A stretch of 64,000 nucleotides of DNA from Tsukamurella sp. 1534 (GCF_000312385.1 NZ_HE997626.1:2454405-2518404); one strand, 5' to 3'; counted from the stretch's first letter, positions 35,192-44,108 are shown. A program made the numbers and translations. Notes: generated by a model not told the origin, from the letters alone.

Positions 35192-35197
35192 GCTCGA

Positions 35198-35203
35198 ACC
35201 GTA
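35198..35203 (-). promoter_or_regulatory. -10 element, leaderless VOC gene
   Basis: Minus-strand TACGGT, 6 bases before the ATG at 35191, abutting the MarR remnant. Confidence 0.5.
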
Positions 35204-35208
35204 GCGTG

Positions 35209-35428
35209 CGCGAGACCGTCGAGCGGCTCGAACGCGACGGCCTGGTGGAACGGGGACCGAATCCGGCGGACCGTCGGGCGCCCCTGGTGCGCCTCACGCC
35301 CGACGGTGCCGCCGCGCTCGACCACGTGGGGCCCGCCCGCGGCCTGCGCGGCGGAGCCCGCCCGCGGCCTCGATGACGCCGAACTGGGTGCGGCGCTGGC
35401 GGTCCTGCGCAGGCTGCGCGAGAGGTGA
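35209..35428 (+). pseudogene. MarR-family regulator remnant
   Basis: Translation from 35209 gives the second half of a MarR winged helix (ETVERLERDGLVERGPNPA followed by DRRAPLVRLTPDG) but no recognition helix or N-terminal helices, so the 5' half is lost. The frame is then broken at a 25-base tandem duplication: GCCCGCCCGCGGCCT occurs at 35331-35345 and again at 35356-35370. Removing one 25-base copy restores an unbroken tail, DHVGPARGLDDAELGAALAV and on to the stop at 35428. There is no start codon or RBS of its own. It is clearly non-functional. Confidence 0.75.
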
Positions 35429-35432
35429 GGGT

Positions 35433-36749
35433 CTAGTCCTCGGTGTCGAGCAGCGGCACCCAGTGCTCGACGATGGCCCGGTACGGCGCCTCCGCCTCCA
35501 TCTGCGAGCAGATGCCCACCATGCCGAGCAGCACGCGGAACAGCATCACGTACTCGGTGGGCAGCGACAGCTTGCGGCCGGTCTGGAACTGCTCGCTGCG
35601 CACATCGGCCGACGTGTTGGCCACCCGCATCAGCCACTTGCGGGTGAAGTGGAAGCTCTCCGAGCGCAGCGGATCGACGTACGGCGCGAGGTACGAGCGG
35701 ATCTCGTCCGGCGTGATGTCCAGGCGCGGCGGGATGAACCCCTGGCTGCGCAGCAGCGGGAACAGCGCCTCGTAGTCCTCGTCGCGGGCCAGCCGGAGGA
35801 TCTCGCCGACCGCGGGCGGGATACCGCCCGGGTACTCGGCGACCGCGCCGAAGTCGAGCGCTATGAGGCGGCCGTCGTCGGCGATCATGAAGTTGCCCGG
35901 GTGCGGGTCGCCGTGCAGCAGGCCGGTGCGGGCGGGCGCGCTCACCTCGAACTCGGTGAGCTTGGCGGCGGCGTCGTTCCGCTCCTGCTGCGTTCCCGAC
36001 GAGATCACCTCGCGCAGCGGCTTCCCGGTGACCCATTCGCTGATGATCACCTTGGGTGCGCTCGCGATGATCTTGGGGACCACCACGTTCGGGTCCCCGT
36101 CGAAGGCCTTGGCGAACTTGCGCTGGTTCGTGGCCTCGTAGCGGTAGTCGAGCTCGGCCTCCGTACGGTCGGTGAGCTCCTGGACCAGGGACTTGATGTC
36201 GGCCCCCGGCGTCAGCGGCTTGATCACCGAGCTCAGGCGGCCCAGCGCTTTGAGGTCGGCGCGCAGGGCCTCGTCGGCACCCGGGTACTGCACCTTGATC
36301 GCCACCTCGCGGCCGTCGGCCCACACGCCGCGGTGCACCTGGCCGATCGATGCGGAGGCGGCCGCCTCGTCGTCGAACGAGCCGAACCGGTCCCGCCAGC
36401 CCGTCCCCAGCTGCTGGTCGAGCACCTTGTGCACCGTCGCGGCGGGCATCGGCGGGGCCTCGTTCTGCAGCTTGGCCAGCGCCTCGCGGTAGGGCTCGGC
36501 GTACTCCGGTGGCACCGCGGCCTCCATCACGCTCATGGCCTGCCCCAGCTTCATGGCGCCGCCCTTGAGCTCGCCGAGCACCTCGAACAGCTGCTCGGCG
36601 GCCTTGGCCTGCAGCTCGGCGTTCACCGCGTCGCGGTCGGCGCCGGCGAGGCGCTTGCCCCAGCCCACGGCCGTTCGGCTCGCCATCCCGAGGGGAAGGC
36701 CCGCCAGTTTCGCGGTGCGCTTCGCGCCGCCGCGGGTGATCTCGGACAC
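35433..36749 (-). CDS. ABC1/UbiB-family atypical kinase (MABP-1-like)
   Basis: A 438-residue ABC1/ADCK/UbiB kinase-like protein, equivalent to M. tuberculosis Rv3197. The family KxGQ motif is present (AMKLGQAMS), then the Ala-rich nucleotide loop (AAASASIGQVH), Lys in VAIKVQYPG, the catalytic-loop HGDPHPGNF, and DFGAV metal-binding Asp. Relatives are ATPases supporting isoprenoid-quinone or lipid metabolism, and this ortholog has been linked with antibiotic tolerance together with whiB7. GTG start. It is followed 18 bases downstream of the cyclodehydratase-like gene in the same operon. Confidence 0.9.
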   Translation of the reverse strand: MSEITRGGAKRTAKLAGLPLGMASRTAVGWGKRLAGADRDAVNAELQAKAAEQLFEVLGELKGGAMKLGQAMSVMEAAVPPEYAEPYREALAKLQNEAPPMPAATVHKVLDQQLGTGWRDRFGSFDDEAAASASIGQVHRGVWADGREVAIKVQYPGADEALRADLKALGRLSSVIKPLTPGADIKSLVQELTDRTEAELDYRYEATNQRKFAKAFDGDPNVVVPKIIASAPKVIISEWVTGKPLREVISSGTQQERNDAAAKLTEFEVSAPARTGLLHGDPHPGNFMIADDGRLIALDFGAVAEYPGGIPPAVGEILRLARDEDYEALFPLLRSQGFIPPRLDITPDEIRSYLAPYVDPLRSESFHFTRKWLMRVANTSADVRSEQFQTGRKLSLPTEYVMLFRVLLGMVGICSQMEAEAPYRAIVEHWVPLLDTED

Positions 36750-36767
36750 CTGGCCCCCTGATGTACG

Positions 36768-37664
36768 TCATCCTGTCGTGGCGGCCGCGGCGGTGTCGTC
36801 GGCGGGACGACCGCATCCGCAGCCGGGGTGCATGGTCCAACGCCGGACGGCGATGCCGCAGCCCTCGACCTCCAAAGTACATCCGAGCACATCCAGAGGG
36901 GCGCTCCGGAGGGCGGTCCCGGCGCCGTCGCCCGGCGCGGGTTCGTCGGCCCTCAACGCCGCGATCGCACCCACCTGCTGGGCCGCCACCGCGGAGGTGA
37001 CCCGAAGGACCTGGTCCGAGGCGCGTCCCGTCCGGCCGAACAGTTGGCACGCGAGGGTCGGCCAACCGGGGTCGGCGTCGGAGCGGGTGTGGTCCAGGCA
37101 CCGCAGGCACGGGGAGGCGCCGGGCAGGACGAGCGGCCCCACCACTCCGATGCCGTCGCGCACCAGGACCGGCAGGTGCGGTACCCGGGCCAGCATCAGC
37201 CTGCGGACCAGCACGGGATCCGGCGTCAGCACGTCGGTGAGCACCGCGAGGTCGATGCCGCGGCCCGTCGGAGTCCAGCCGCGGGCGGTCCCGGCGCTCA
37301 CCCGCACCGCGTCGACCGATTCGAGTTCGCCGAGCAGGGAATCGGCGACGGGGCCCTTGCCGTGCAGGTACACGTGCAGCGGCGCGCCCGCGGGCTCGCG
37401 CTGCAGCAGGCCGTGCGCGCGCAGCTCGGCGAGGAGCTCCGCCACGTCGCCCTCCGTCATCCCCGAGTCGGCCGCCCGTCGTTCCACCTCCCGCCGGGTG
37501 CGGTAGGTCTGCATCCATCGGACCAGCCCGGCGGCGGTGTCGGGCGGCAGCCACGACGGCGGCCGGAGCACCGGGGCGCCCGTGGCCGCGGCACCGAGCT
37601 GCACGAGCGTGGGCGGCCGCACCACGACGGTCAGATAGGGGTCTACCCGGACGCGTTCCTCCAT
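36768..37664 (-). CDS. E1/cyclodehydratase-like protein (Rv3196 family)
   Basis: A 298-residue protein resembling the TOMM cyclodehydratase/ThiF-like leader-binding family (SagC/YcaO partner). It has an N-terminal winged-helix-like region (about 35-100), a weak Rossmann segment (VYLHGKGPVADSLLGEL), and the diagnostic PCLRCLDHTRSDADPGW with CxxC. A second Cys set near the end (MHPGCGCGRP) could complete a zinc site. No YcaO gene is in the window. ATG 37664 is chosen. It lies in the ABC1 operon next to a peptidase gene; its biochemical role is unknown. Confidence 0.7.
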   Translation of the reverse strand: MEERVRVDPYLTVVVRPPTLVQLGAAATGAPVLRPPSWLPPDTAAGLVRWMQTYRTRREVERRAADSGMTEGDVAELLAELRAHGLLQREPAGAPLHVYLHGKGPVADSLLGELESVDAVRVSAGTARGWTPTGRGIDLAVLTDVLTPDPVLVRRLMLARVPHLPVLVRDGIGVVGPLVLPGASPCLRCLDHTRSDADPGWPTLACQLFGRTGRASDQVLRVTSAVAAQQVGAIAALRADEPAPGDGAGTALRSAPLDVLGCTLEVEGCGIAVRRWTMHPGCGCGRPADDTAAAATTG

Positions 37665-37754
37665 GCGCCGAGCCTCGCATCCCGCGGACCCGCGCACACG
37701 CGGAGAACGCCGGTTATCCACAGGGGATGACCGGCGTCCACCAGGGGTTACGTG

Positions 37755-39116
37755 CTACTTCTCGGACTCGTCGGAAATCCCGGAATCCCCGGGCTCGCCG
37801 GAGTCCCGGCGCATCTCGCGCTCGATCGCGGCGATGGGGTCGTCCAGGTCGGAGGAGTCCGCGAGGAACCGGTCGATGAAGCCGGCGGGGGAGTCGAGGT
37901 CCGAGGCGTCGGGAATGAGATCCGGGTGTGCCCAGACCCCGTCGCGCTGCTCGAGCGAGGTGGCGGTCAGGAGCCGCTCCCACAGGTCGGCGGCCTCGCG
38001 GACCTTGCGGGGCCGCAGCTCCAGGCCGACCAGGGTGGCGAAGGTCTGCTCCGCGGGCCCGCCGGATGCCCGGCGGCGGCGCATCGTCTCGCGCAGCGCG
38101 GCGGCGCTCGGCAGCCGGTCCGCGATCGCGGCGTGCACCACGGTCTCCACCCAGCCCTCGATGAGCGCCAGCAGTGTCTCGAGACGCTCGAGCGCCACGG
38201 TCTGCTCGGGCGTGGTCTTCGGCTGCAGCGCCGCGCCCTGCGCGGACATCAGTTCCTCGAGCTTGGCCGGGTCCTGCAGCGCCGACGGGTCGAGGTTGCG
38301 GGAGAGCTCCTCGATGCCGGACATGTCGATCTGGATGCCGCGGGCGTACTGCTCGACCGTGTCCAGCAGGCGCGAGCGCAGCCACGGCACGTGCGAGAAC
38401 AGGCGCTGGTGCGCCGCCTCGCGGGCCGCGAGGAACACGAGGATCTCCTGGTCCTTCTGCTCCAGGTCCTTGCTGAACGCCTCGATCGCCTCGGGGAGCA
38501 GGGCCGCGCTGTCGTCCGGCCCCAGGGGCAGGCCGATGTCGGTGCTGGTGAGCACCTCCTTGGACAGGCTGCCGAGGGCCTGGCCGAGCTGCGTGCCGAA
38601 GGACATCGAGCCCAGCTGGGTGAACATGCCCATCATGGGCGCGGCCATCTCCCGCGCCTCCTCGGGCATGCCCTGAAGCCATGCGCCGGAGATCTTCTCG
38701 GCGACGGGGTTCACGAGCCGCTTCCACGTGGGCAGGGTCTTCTCCTGCCAGTCCACGGGCGTCCAGGCGACCGTCTTCTGCGGGCCGGCGGGCAGCACCG
38801 TCGCCTCGTCCAGCCACAGCTGCGCGAGGTGCATGGACTCGTCGACGGCGTTGCGCTGGCGGTCCGACACCGGCTCGTGCTTGCCGAGGGTCTGCCGGGC
38901 GAGCTGCGCGGCCACGCTGTAGTTGACCGGGTCGCCGGATTGGCCGCCCGGCGCCGTCATCCCCGCGCCCATGCCGGAGATCATCTGGCCGAGCTGGCTG
39001 AGCATGTCGCCGAGTTGGCTCATGTCGAAGGGTTGGTTGGGGTCGGCGCCGAACGGCTTGTCACGGCCGTCGCCGTCGTCGTTCGACGCGGAGAATCCGA
39101 AGGGCAAGTCGTTCAT
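37755..39116 (-). CDS. zinc-dependent metalloprotease family protein (DUF2342)
   Basis: A 453-residue protein of the TIGR03624/DUF2342 putative hydrolase family (Rv3195). A disordered Gly/Asp/Met-rich N-terminus (1-75) precedes a helical zincin-like domain. The expected HExxH is written REAAH (LAAREAAHQRLF), keeping Glu and the second His; this variant is usual in the family. Other conserved blocks are EGWVETVV and LVGLELRPRKVREAADLW. The C-terminus is acidic. The ATG is 6 bases after minus-strand TACCGT, so it is leaderless and divergent from the Lon/PDZ gene. Confidence 0.85.
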   Translation of the reverse strand: MNDLPFGFSASNDDGDGRDKPFGADPNQPFDMSQLGDMLSQLGQMISGMGAGMTAPGGQSGDPVNYSVAAQLARQTLGKHEPVSDRQRNAVDESMHLAQLWLDEATVLPAGPQKTVAWTPVDWQEKTLPTWKRLVNPVAEKISGAWLQGMPEEAREMAAPMMGMFTQLGSMSFGTQLGQALGSLSKEVLTSTDIGLPLGPDDSAALLPEAIEAFSKDLEQKDQEILVFLAAREAAHQRLFSHVPWLRSRLLDTVEQYARGIQIDMSGIEELSRNLDPSALQDPAKLEELMSAQGAALQPKTTPEQTVALERLETLLALIEGWVETVVHAAIADRLPSAAALRETMRRRRASGGPAEQTFATLVGLELRPRKVREAADLWERLLTATSLEQRDGVWAHPDLIPDASDLDSPAGFIDRFLADSSDLDDPIAAIEREMRRDSGEPGDSGISDESEK

Positions 39117-39122
39117 GATTCC

Positions 39123-39128
39123 ACGGTA
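39123..39128 (-). promoter_or_regulatory. -10 element, leaderless DUF2342 gene
   Basis: Minus-strand TACCGT, 6 bases before the ATG at 39116; probably drives the operon of peptidase, Rv3196-like and ABC1 genes. Confidence 0.5.
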
Positions 39129-39187
39129 CTGCCCGCGTCGACGGTCCGCCGCAGCCTCCGTCACGCCGTCAGCGAACAGGCGGCCGC

Positions 39188-39193
39188 TACTGT
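39188..39193 (+). promoter_or_regulatory. -10 element, leaderless PDZ/Lon gene
   Basis: TACTGT, 8 bases before the GTG at 39202. Confidence 0.5.
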
Positions 39194-39201
39194 GGGTGCC
39201 T

Positions 39202-40218
39202 GTGACGGAGCGCAGGATCACGACGGTGCTGGCGGCCCTGGTGCCGCTTCTGGTGCTGGTGCTGCTCGGGATGTTCGTGACCGTGCCCTACGTGGCGGTC
39301 GGCCCCGGCGACACCGCCGACACCCTCGGCGAATACGACAAGAAGCAGGTCATCAAGGTCGAGGGCCTCCCCGTGCACCATCCGGCCGGGCAGCTGCGGT
39401 TCACCACCATCGCGGTGACCGACGGGCTCAACCTGTTCAGCGCCCTCGGCAAGTGGGCGTCCGGTGAGCAGCTCGCTCCGCGGGACGCCTACTACAAGCC
39501 GGGTGCCACCCGCGAGGAGATCGAGCAGGGGAACCGCGAGCAGTTCACGGGGTCGGAGTCCTCGGCCACCCTCGCGGCGCTGCGCTATCTCAAGGTCCCG
39601 ACCGCCACCGGCGTGTCCGCGCTGGTCCAGGGCGGACCGTCGGACGGGAAGCTGCGCGGCAGCGACGTCATCCAGTCGGTGGACGGCGCCCCGACCACGG
39701 ACGCCGCGTCGGTCGCGAAGGCAATGGAGGGGAAGAAGCGCGGCGACACGGTGACGGTGGGCGTGCTCCGGCCCGAGGGGCCGGCGCAGGTCCCCGTCGT
39801 GCTCGACGAGAAGGACGGCAAGGCCCGCCTCGGGATCGTGGTCGGGCAGGTGCCCGCGGACCCCAAGGTCAAGGTCGGCTTCGGCGTGGAGAAGGTGGGC
39901 GGCCCCTCGGCGGGCCTGATGCTCACGCTCGGCATCATCGACATGGTGCAGCCGGGCGACATCACCGGCGGCAAGATCGTCGCAGGCACCGGCGAGATCG
40001 CGGCCGACGGTGCGGTCGGCCCGATCGGCGGGATCTCGCACAAGCTCAAGGGCGCCAAGCGCGACGGTGCGTCGGTGTTCCTGGTCCCGTCGGGCAACTG
40101 CCAGGAGGCCAAGACGTCGCCGCCCGACGGCCTCCGGCTGGTCAAGGTGGAGAACGTCGACGGTGCGGTCAAGGCCTTGGACGACGTGCGGGAGGGGCGC
40201 CCCGCGCCCTCGTGCTGA
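39202..40218 (+). CDS. membrane-anchored PDZ and Lon-type (S16) serine protease
   Basis: A 338-residue protein (Rv3194c type): N-terminal signal-anchor helix (about 7-28), an extracytoplasmic PDZ domain (about 130-210; GKLRGSDVIQSVDG), then a Lon-like S16 protease domain. The catalytic dyad is Ser in VGGPSAGLMLTLGI and Lys in ISHKLKGAKRDGA. It lacks an ATPase, so it is a stand-alone protease on the outer face of the membrane. It is divergent from the DUF2342 operon. In actinobacteria this pair is conserved, but substrates are not known to me. Confidence 0.9.
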   Translation: MTERRITTVLAALVPLLVLVLLGMFVTVPYVAVGPGDTADTLGEYDKKQVIKVEGLPVHHPAGQLRFTTIAVTDGLNLFSALGKWASGEQLAPRDAYYKPGATREEIEQGNREQFTGSESSATLAALRYLKVPTATGVSALVQGGPSDGKLRGSDVIQSVDGAPTTDAASVAKAMEGKKRGDTVTVGVLRPEGPAQVPVVLDEKDGKARLGIVVGQVPADPKVKVGFGVEKVGGPSAGLMLTLGIIDMVQPGDITGGKIVAGTGEIAADGAVGPIGGISHKLKGAKRDGASVFLVPSGNCQEAKTSPPDGLRLVKVENVDGAVKALDDVREGRPAPSC

Positions 40219-40228
40219 CGGCGGTCGG

Positions 40229-40825
40229 CTAATCCTCGTCGAAGGTGGCGAGCAGCCCCTGCACCAGGCCGGGCGCCAGCTGATCGGCGCGCAGCAGGTC
40301 CGGGGCGGCGAAGGGGTCGTCGTCCTCGTCGTCCGGGCGCACCATGAGCAGCGTGATCCGGTGCCCGTCGCGGAGCACCGCGGCGACCATCCGCGCGGTC
40401 TTGCGGCCCGGGTGGCTCTCGGCGGCCGCGCGACCGGCGCGGTCGGCCTTCGAGACGTCGTCGAGGTGGGGCTCGAGCGCACCGTCGAGATCGGCCTCCG
40501 CGGCCGGGGGCAGCACGATGATCTCCTGCACCAGCGCGCAGCCGACCACCTCGTCCGGCCACGTGGTGGTGGCGAGCACGTGATCGAGTTCGGAGCTCCC
40601 GCCCTCCGGATCACCGGGCAGCGGCTCCTGCTCGATGACGGTGAGCGAGGCGCCGTCGTCGAGCATGTCGGCCCATTCGGGCTGGCTGGTGGCCAGGAGT
40701 GAGGTGGGGACGAAGCCGAACAGCTGGGGCGGCTGGCCCCACCCCTGCGGCTCCACGAACTCGATGGCCTCGCGGGCGGCGCGGCCCAGCGCCGCCTCGT
40801 CGAATTCCTGCTCGTCGTAGGTCAC
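40229..40825 (-). CDS. PPA1309 family protein
   Basis: A 198-residue acidic soluble protein of the actinobacterial PPA1309 family (Rv3192 neighbourhood). The diagnostic block WGQPPQLFGFVPTSLL is followed by LTVIEQEPLP and LATTTWPDEVVGCALVQEII. No catalytic motif is recognised and the function is unknown. GTG 40825 is chosen because upstream sequence reads as shadow. It is divergent from the UPF0182 gene and converges on the PDZ/Lon gene with a 10-base gap. Confidence 0.82.
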   Translation of the reverse strand: MTYDEQEFDEAALGRAAREAIEFVEPQGWGQPPQLFGFVPTSLLATSQPEWADMLDDGASLTVIEQEPLPGDPEGGSSELDHVLATTTWPDEVVGCALVQEIIVLPPAAEADLDGALEPHLDDVSKADRAGRAAAESHPGRKTARMVAAVLRDGHRITLLMVRPDDEDDDPFAAPDLLRADQLAPGLVQGLLATFDED

Positions 40826-40891
40826 GACCCCATGATCGCATTCCCCGGGCGCAGCACGGAGCCGCCCCGAGGAAGGATCGGGACAAATCCG

Positions 40892-40897
40892 TACAGT
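40892..40897 (+). promoter_or_regulatory. -10 element, leaderless UPF0182 gene
   Basis: TACAGT, 7 bases before the GTG at 40905. Confidence 0.5.
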
Positions 40898-40904
40898 AGT
40901 TGTC

Positions 40905-43862
40905 GTGACGACTCCTCGTGCTGCCGGTGTCCCCTCGCTCTCGAGGCGCGCCAAGATCTTGATCGGCCTTGCGGTGGTGCTGCTCGCACTGCTGCTCATC
41001 GGGCCGCGGGTGGTGGACGTGTACACCGGCTTCCTGTGGTTCTCCTCGCTGGGACACGCGGGCGTGCTGCGCACGGTGCTGCTGTCGCGGTTCGGCTTGT
41101 TCGTGATCACGGGCCTGATCCTGGCGGTGTTCACGTTCGCCGGGATGTGGCTCGCGTACCGGGTGCGGCCCGCGTTCCTGCCCTCGCCCACCGACGATCC
41201 GGTGGTGCGCTACCGCGCGGTGGTCACCAGCAAGCTGAAGACCTTCGCCGTGGTTCCCGCCGTTCTCGTCGGCCTCATCGCCGGCATCTTCGGGCAGGCG
41301 TCGTGGCAGCAGGTGCTGCTGTTCTTCAACCGCGAGACGTTCGGCGTGCAGGACCCCGAGTTCGGCAAGGACATCGGCTTCTACGCGTTCACGCTGCCGT
41401 TCATCGAGTTCCTCCTCGGTTTCGTGTTCGCCGGCCTCATCGTGATGTTCCTGGCGAATCTGCTGGCGCACTACGTGTTCGGCGGAATCCGGCTCGCGGG
41501 CCGGGACGGTTCCCTCTCGCGCGGCGCCCGTATCCAGCTGGCCTCCATCGCGGGCGTGTTCCTGGTGACCAAGGCCGTGGCCTACTGGTTCGACCGGTAC
41601 GCGCTGGTCTACTCGAACCGGTCCAGCATGTTCACCGGCGCCAACTACACCGACATCAACGCGGTGCTCCCGGCGAAGGCCATCCTCACGGGCATCGCGA
41701 TCATCTGCGCCGCGGCGTTCTTCGCGGGCATCGTGATGAGGGACCTGCGGGTCCCGGCGATCGCCACCGTGCTCATGCTGTTCTCCTCGCTGGTCGTCGG
41801 GTTCGGCTGGCCGCAGGCGGTGCAGACCTTCTCCGTCGGCCCGAACACCGAGCGTGAACTGCCGTACATCAACAGGAACCTCGAGGCGACCAAGGAGGCG
41901 TACGGGCTCACCGACGCCAAATACGAGAAGACGGACTCCAAGGTCTCCGACGACACGCTGCAGACCCTGACGCAGAAGGACGCGCCGTCGCTGCAGAACG
42001 TGCGCCTACTGGACCCGAACGTGGTCTCGCGCGCCTTCTCCACGCTCAACCAGCTCAAGGAGTACTACCGCCTCCCGGACCAGCTGGCGGTGGACCGGTA
42101 CGACGTGGGCGGCCGGCCCACCAACGTGCTGATGGCGCCGATCGAGCTGAACCCGGACAAGACGCCCACCGACTGGACGTCGCGGCACATGGTCTACACC
42201 CACGGCAACGGCCTGATCACCGCGCCCGCGGGCGAGGTCGACCAGGTGGTCACCGAGGGCAACAAGGACGCGGTGAACAACACCGCCGGCGGCCAGCCGG
42301 TGTTCACCCGCGACGGTGTCGGCAAGCAGCAGACGGTCAAGCAGAACCGGCTCTACTACGGCGAGATCATCGGCTCGGACCCGAACTTCTACTCGATCGT
42401 CGGCAGCAAGGGCGAGGCGCGCGAGTACGACTCGGACACCGCGCGCTCGCGGTACGAGGGCGACGGCGGCGTGAACGTGGGCTCGTGGCTGCCGCGCCTG
42501 GCCTACGCGATCAAGTTCACCGAGCGGAACATCCTGCTGAACCCCAACATCGGTGACGAGTCGAAGATCATCTACCAGCGCGACCCGCGCGACCGCGTCA
42601 AGCAGATCGCGCCGTTCCTCACGGTGGACACGAAGACGTACCCGGTGGTGGACTCGCGGTCCGGCCGCATCCAGTGGGTTGTCGACGGCTACACCACGCT
42701 GCCGAAGTACCCCTACGCGCAGCAGACCTCGCTGTCGGACGCCACCGGCTCCCGTCAGCAGGCCGCGCCGGGCCAGCCGCAGCAGCGGCGCCAGCCCGAC
42801 GAGAAGGTGGGCTACATCCGGAACTCGGTGAAGGCCACCGTCGACGCGTACGACGGGTCGGTACACCTGTACCAGGTGGACGACAAGGACCCGGTGCTCA
42901 ACGCGTGGAAGAAGATCTTCCCCAGCGTGATCGAGCCGGGCGGCAACGCCCCGTCGGAGATCCGGCAGCACTTCCGTTACCCGCAGGACCTGTTCGAGGT
43001 GCAGCGGTTCCTGCTGCAGAAGTACCACACGAACGACGCCAACACCTTCCGTCAGCAGAACGACGTGTGGCAGGTGGCGGGCGCCCCCGCGGACACCCCG
43101 GACAAGGACGGCCTGCAGGCGCCGTACTACTCCGTCGCGGCGCAGCCCGGCGGCGGTCCGGCGCAGTTCCAGCTGTCGTCCGTGCTGCAGCCGCGCGACC
43201 AGCCGTACGTGTCGGCGCGGGTGTCGGTGTCCTCGGACGGGGATGACGCGGGCCGGATCATCGTGCGCGACATGCCCCGTCGCACGCCCGGCCCGAGCCA
43301 GGCGGCGGACCTGATCAAGGGCTCGCCCCCGTACACCGCGGACAACGCCAACATCAGCGCGCTCAACCCGCGGTTCGGCAACCTCCAAGCGTTGGGGCTC
43401 GCGAACGGCGGTCAGGTGTACGTGTGGCCGATGTACGCGCAGAGCAGCGAGCAGAACACGCCGCCGAAGCTGATCAAGGTGCTCACGCTGAACCCGGTCA
43501 CCTCCGGTGCCGGCTACCAGCCGACGGTCGCCGCGTCGCTGACGCAGGCGGGTTTCCGCGGGGTGGACGCGGCCCTCGCCGCGGCCGCGCCCGGTGTGAG
43601 CGGGCCGACGGCGGGCGCGACGGTGCCCGGCCCCAACGGGGAGCAGGGGCAGCAGCCCGGCACGACGCCGGGCATCGTGCCCGGTGGCCCCGAGACGCCC
43701 GAGCTCGAGGCGGCGGTGCAGGCCGTGTCCGATGCGTGGGGAGCGGTGCTCTCGGCGCAGCGCAGCGGCGATCAGGTCGCCGTGGGCCAGGCGATGAAGC
43801 GCCTGGGCGACGCGGTGGGCAAGCTGCAGGAGGCCGAGGGCAAGTCGCAGGGCGGCAACTGA
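40905..43862 (+). CDS. UPF0182 family membrane protein
   Basis: A 985-residue integral membrane protein, orthologue of M. tuberculosis Rv3193c. About seven transmembrane helices occupy residues 15-305, followed by a very large extracytoplasmic domain (about 310-890; NLEATKEAYGL, YGEIIGSDPNFYSIVG) and a Pro/Gly/Gln-rich linker plus a helical tail. The family is widespread in actinobacteria and cyanobacteria without a defined function. GTG start, leaderless promoter. It stands alone and ends in a hairpin terminator before the initiator tRNA. Confidence 0.93.
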   Translation: MTTPRAAGVPSLSRRAKILIGLAVVLLALLLIGPRVVDVYTGFLWFSSLGHAGVLRTVLLSRFGLFVITGLILAVFTFAGMWLAYRVRPAFLPSPTDDPVVRYRAVVTSKLKTFAVVPAVLVGLIAGIFGQASWQQVLLFFNRETFGVQDPEFGKDIGFYAFTLPFIEFLLGFVFAGLIVMFLANLLAHYVFGGIRLAGRDGSLSRGARIQLASIAGVFLVTKAVAYWFDRYALVYSNRSSMFTGANYTDINAVLPAKAILTGIAIICAAAFFAGIVMRDLRVPAIATVLMLFSSLVVGFGWPQAVQTFSVGPNTERELPYINRNLEATKEAYGLTDAKYEKTDSKVSDDTLQTLTQKDAPSLQNVRLLDPNVVSRAFSTLNQLKEYYRLPDQLAVDRYDVGGRPTNVLMAPIELNPDKTPTDWTSRHMVYTHGNGLITAPAGEVDQVVTEGNKDAVNNTAGGQPVFTRDGVGKQQTVKQNRLYYGEIIGSDPNFYSIVGSKGEAREYDSDTARSRYEGDGGVNVGSWLPRLAYAIKFTERNILLNPNIGDESKIIYQRDPRDRVKQIAPFLTVDTKTYPVVDSRSGRIQWVVDGYTTLPKYPYAQQTSLSDATGSRQQAAPGQPQQRRQPDEKVGYIRNSVKATVDAYDGSVHLYQVDDKDPVLNAWKKIFPSVIEPGGNAPSEIRQHFRYPQDLFEVQRFLLQKYHTNDANTFRQQNDVWQVAGAPADTPDKDGLQAPYYSVAAQPGGGPAQFQLSSVLQPRDQPYVSARVSVSSDGDDAGRIIVRDMPRRTPGPSQAADLIKGSPPYTADNANISALNPRFGNLQALGLANGGQVYVWPMYAQSSEQNTPPKLIKVLTLNPVTSGAGYQPTVAASLTQAGFRGVDAALAAAAPGVSGPTAGATVPGPNGEQGQQPGTTPGIVPGGPETPELEAAVQAVSDAWGAVLSAQRSGDQVAVGQAMKRLGDAVGKLQEAEGKSQGGN

Positions 43863-43869
43863 TTCCGGT

Positions 43870-43907
43870 TCCCCCGTCGCTCGTGAGAGCGTCGCGGCGG
43901 CGGGGGA
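43870..43907 (+). terminator. terminator after UPF0182 gene
   Basis: An 11-bp stem, TCCCCCGTCGC (43870-43880) with GCGGCGGGGGA (43897-43907), one GU pair, beginning 8 bases after the stop. Confidence 0.6.
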
Positions 43908-43973
43908 GACGGGCGTCACGTTCAAGTGATTTGCACATCGAGAGCAGCTTCCAGTAACGTGGTGTTCACCCGA

Positions 43974-44047
43974 CGCGGGGTGGAGCAGCTCGGTAGCTCG
44001 CTGGGCTCATAACCCAGAGGTCGCAGGTTCAAATCCTGTCCCCGCTA
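43974..44047 (+). tRNA. initiator tRNA-fMet (CAU)
   Basis: A 74-nt cloverleaf. Acceptor CGCGGGG pairs with CCCCGCT except position 1-72 (C-U mismatch), the initiator signature. The anticodon stem has three GC pairs (CTGGG/CCCAG) around CTCATAA, so the anticodon is CAU. The T loop is TTCAAAT. The 3' CCA is not encoded; the genome reads ACTA. Confidence 0.96.
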
Positions 44048-44056
44048 CTAGGTCGA

Positions 44057-44082
44057 AGGGCCCCGGAGAAATCCGGGGCCCT
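44057..44082 (+). terminator. terminator after tRNA-fMet
   Basis: A perfect 10-bp stem, AGGGCCCCGG with CCGGGGCCCT, loop AGAAAT, followed by TT. Confidence 0.85.
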
Positions 44083-44096
44083 TTCGCATTTCCGCG

Positions 44097-44102
44097 TACG
44101 GT
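44097..44102 (+). promoter_or_regulatory. -10 element, leaderless acetyltransferase gene
   Basis: TACGGT, 6 bases before the GTG at 44109. Confidence 0.45.
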
Positions 44103-44108
44103 CGTGGG

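Noticed and set aside
35331-35370. The 25-base repeat as a regulatory direct repeat
   Set aside because: It lies inside the MarR remnant's coding part, and removing one copy restores the frame, so it is better explained as a mutation.
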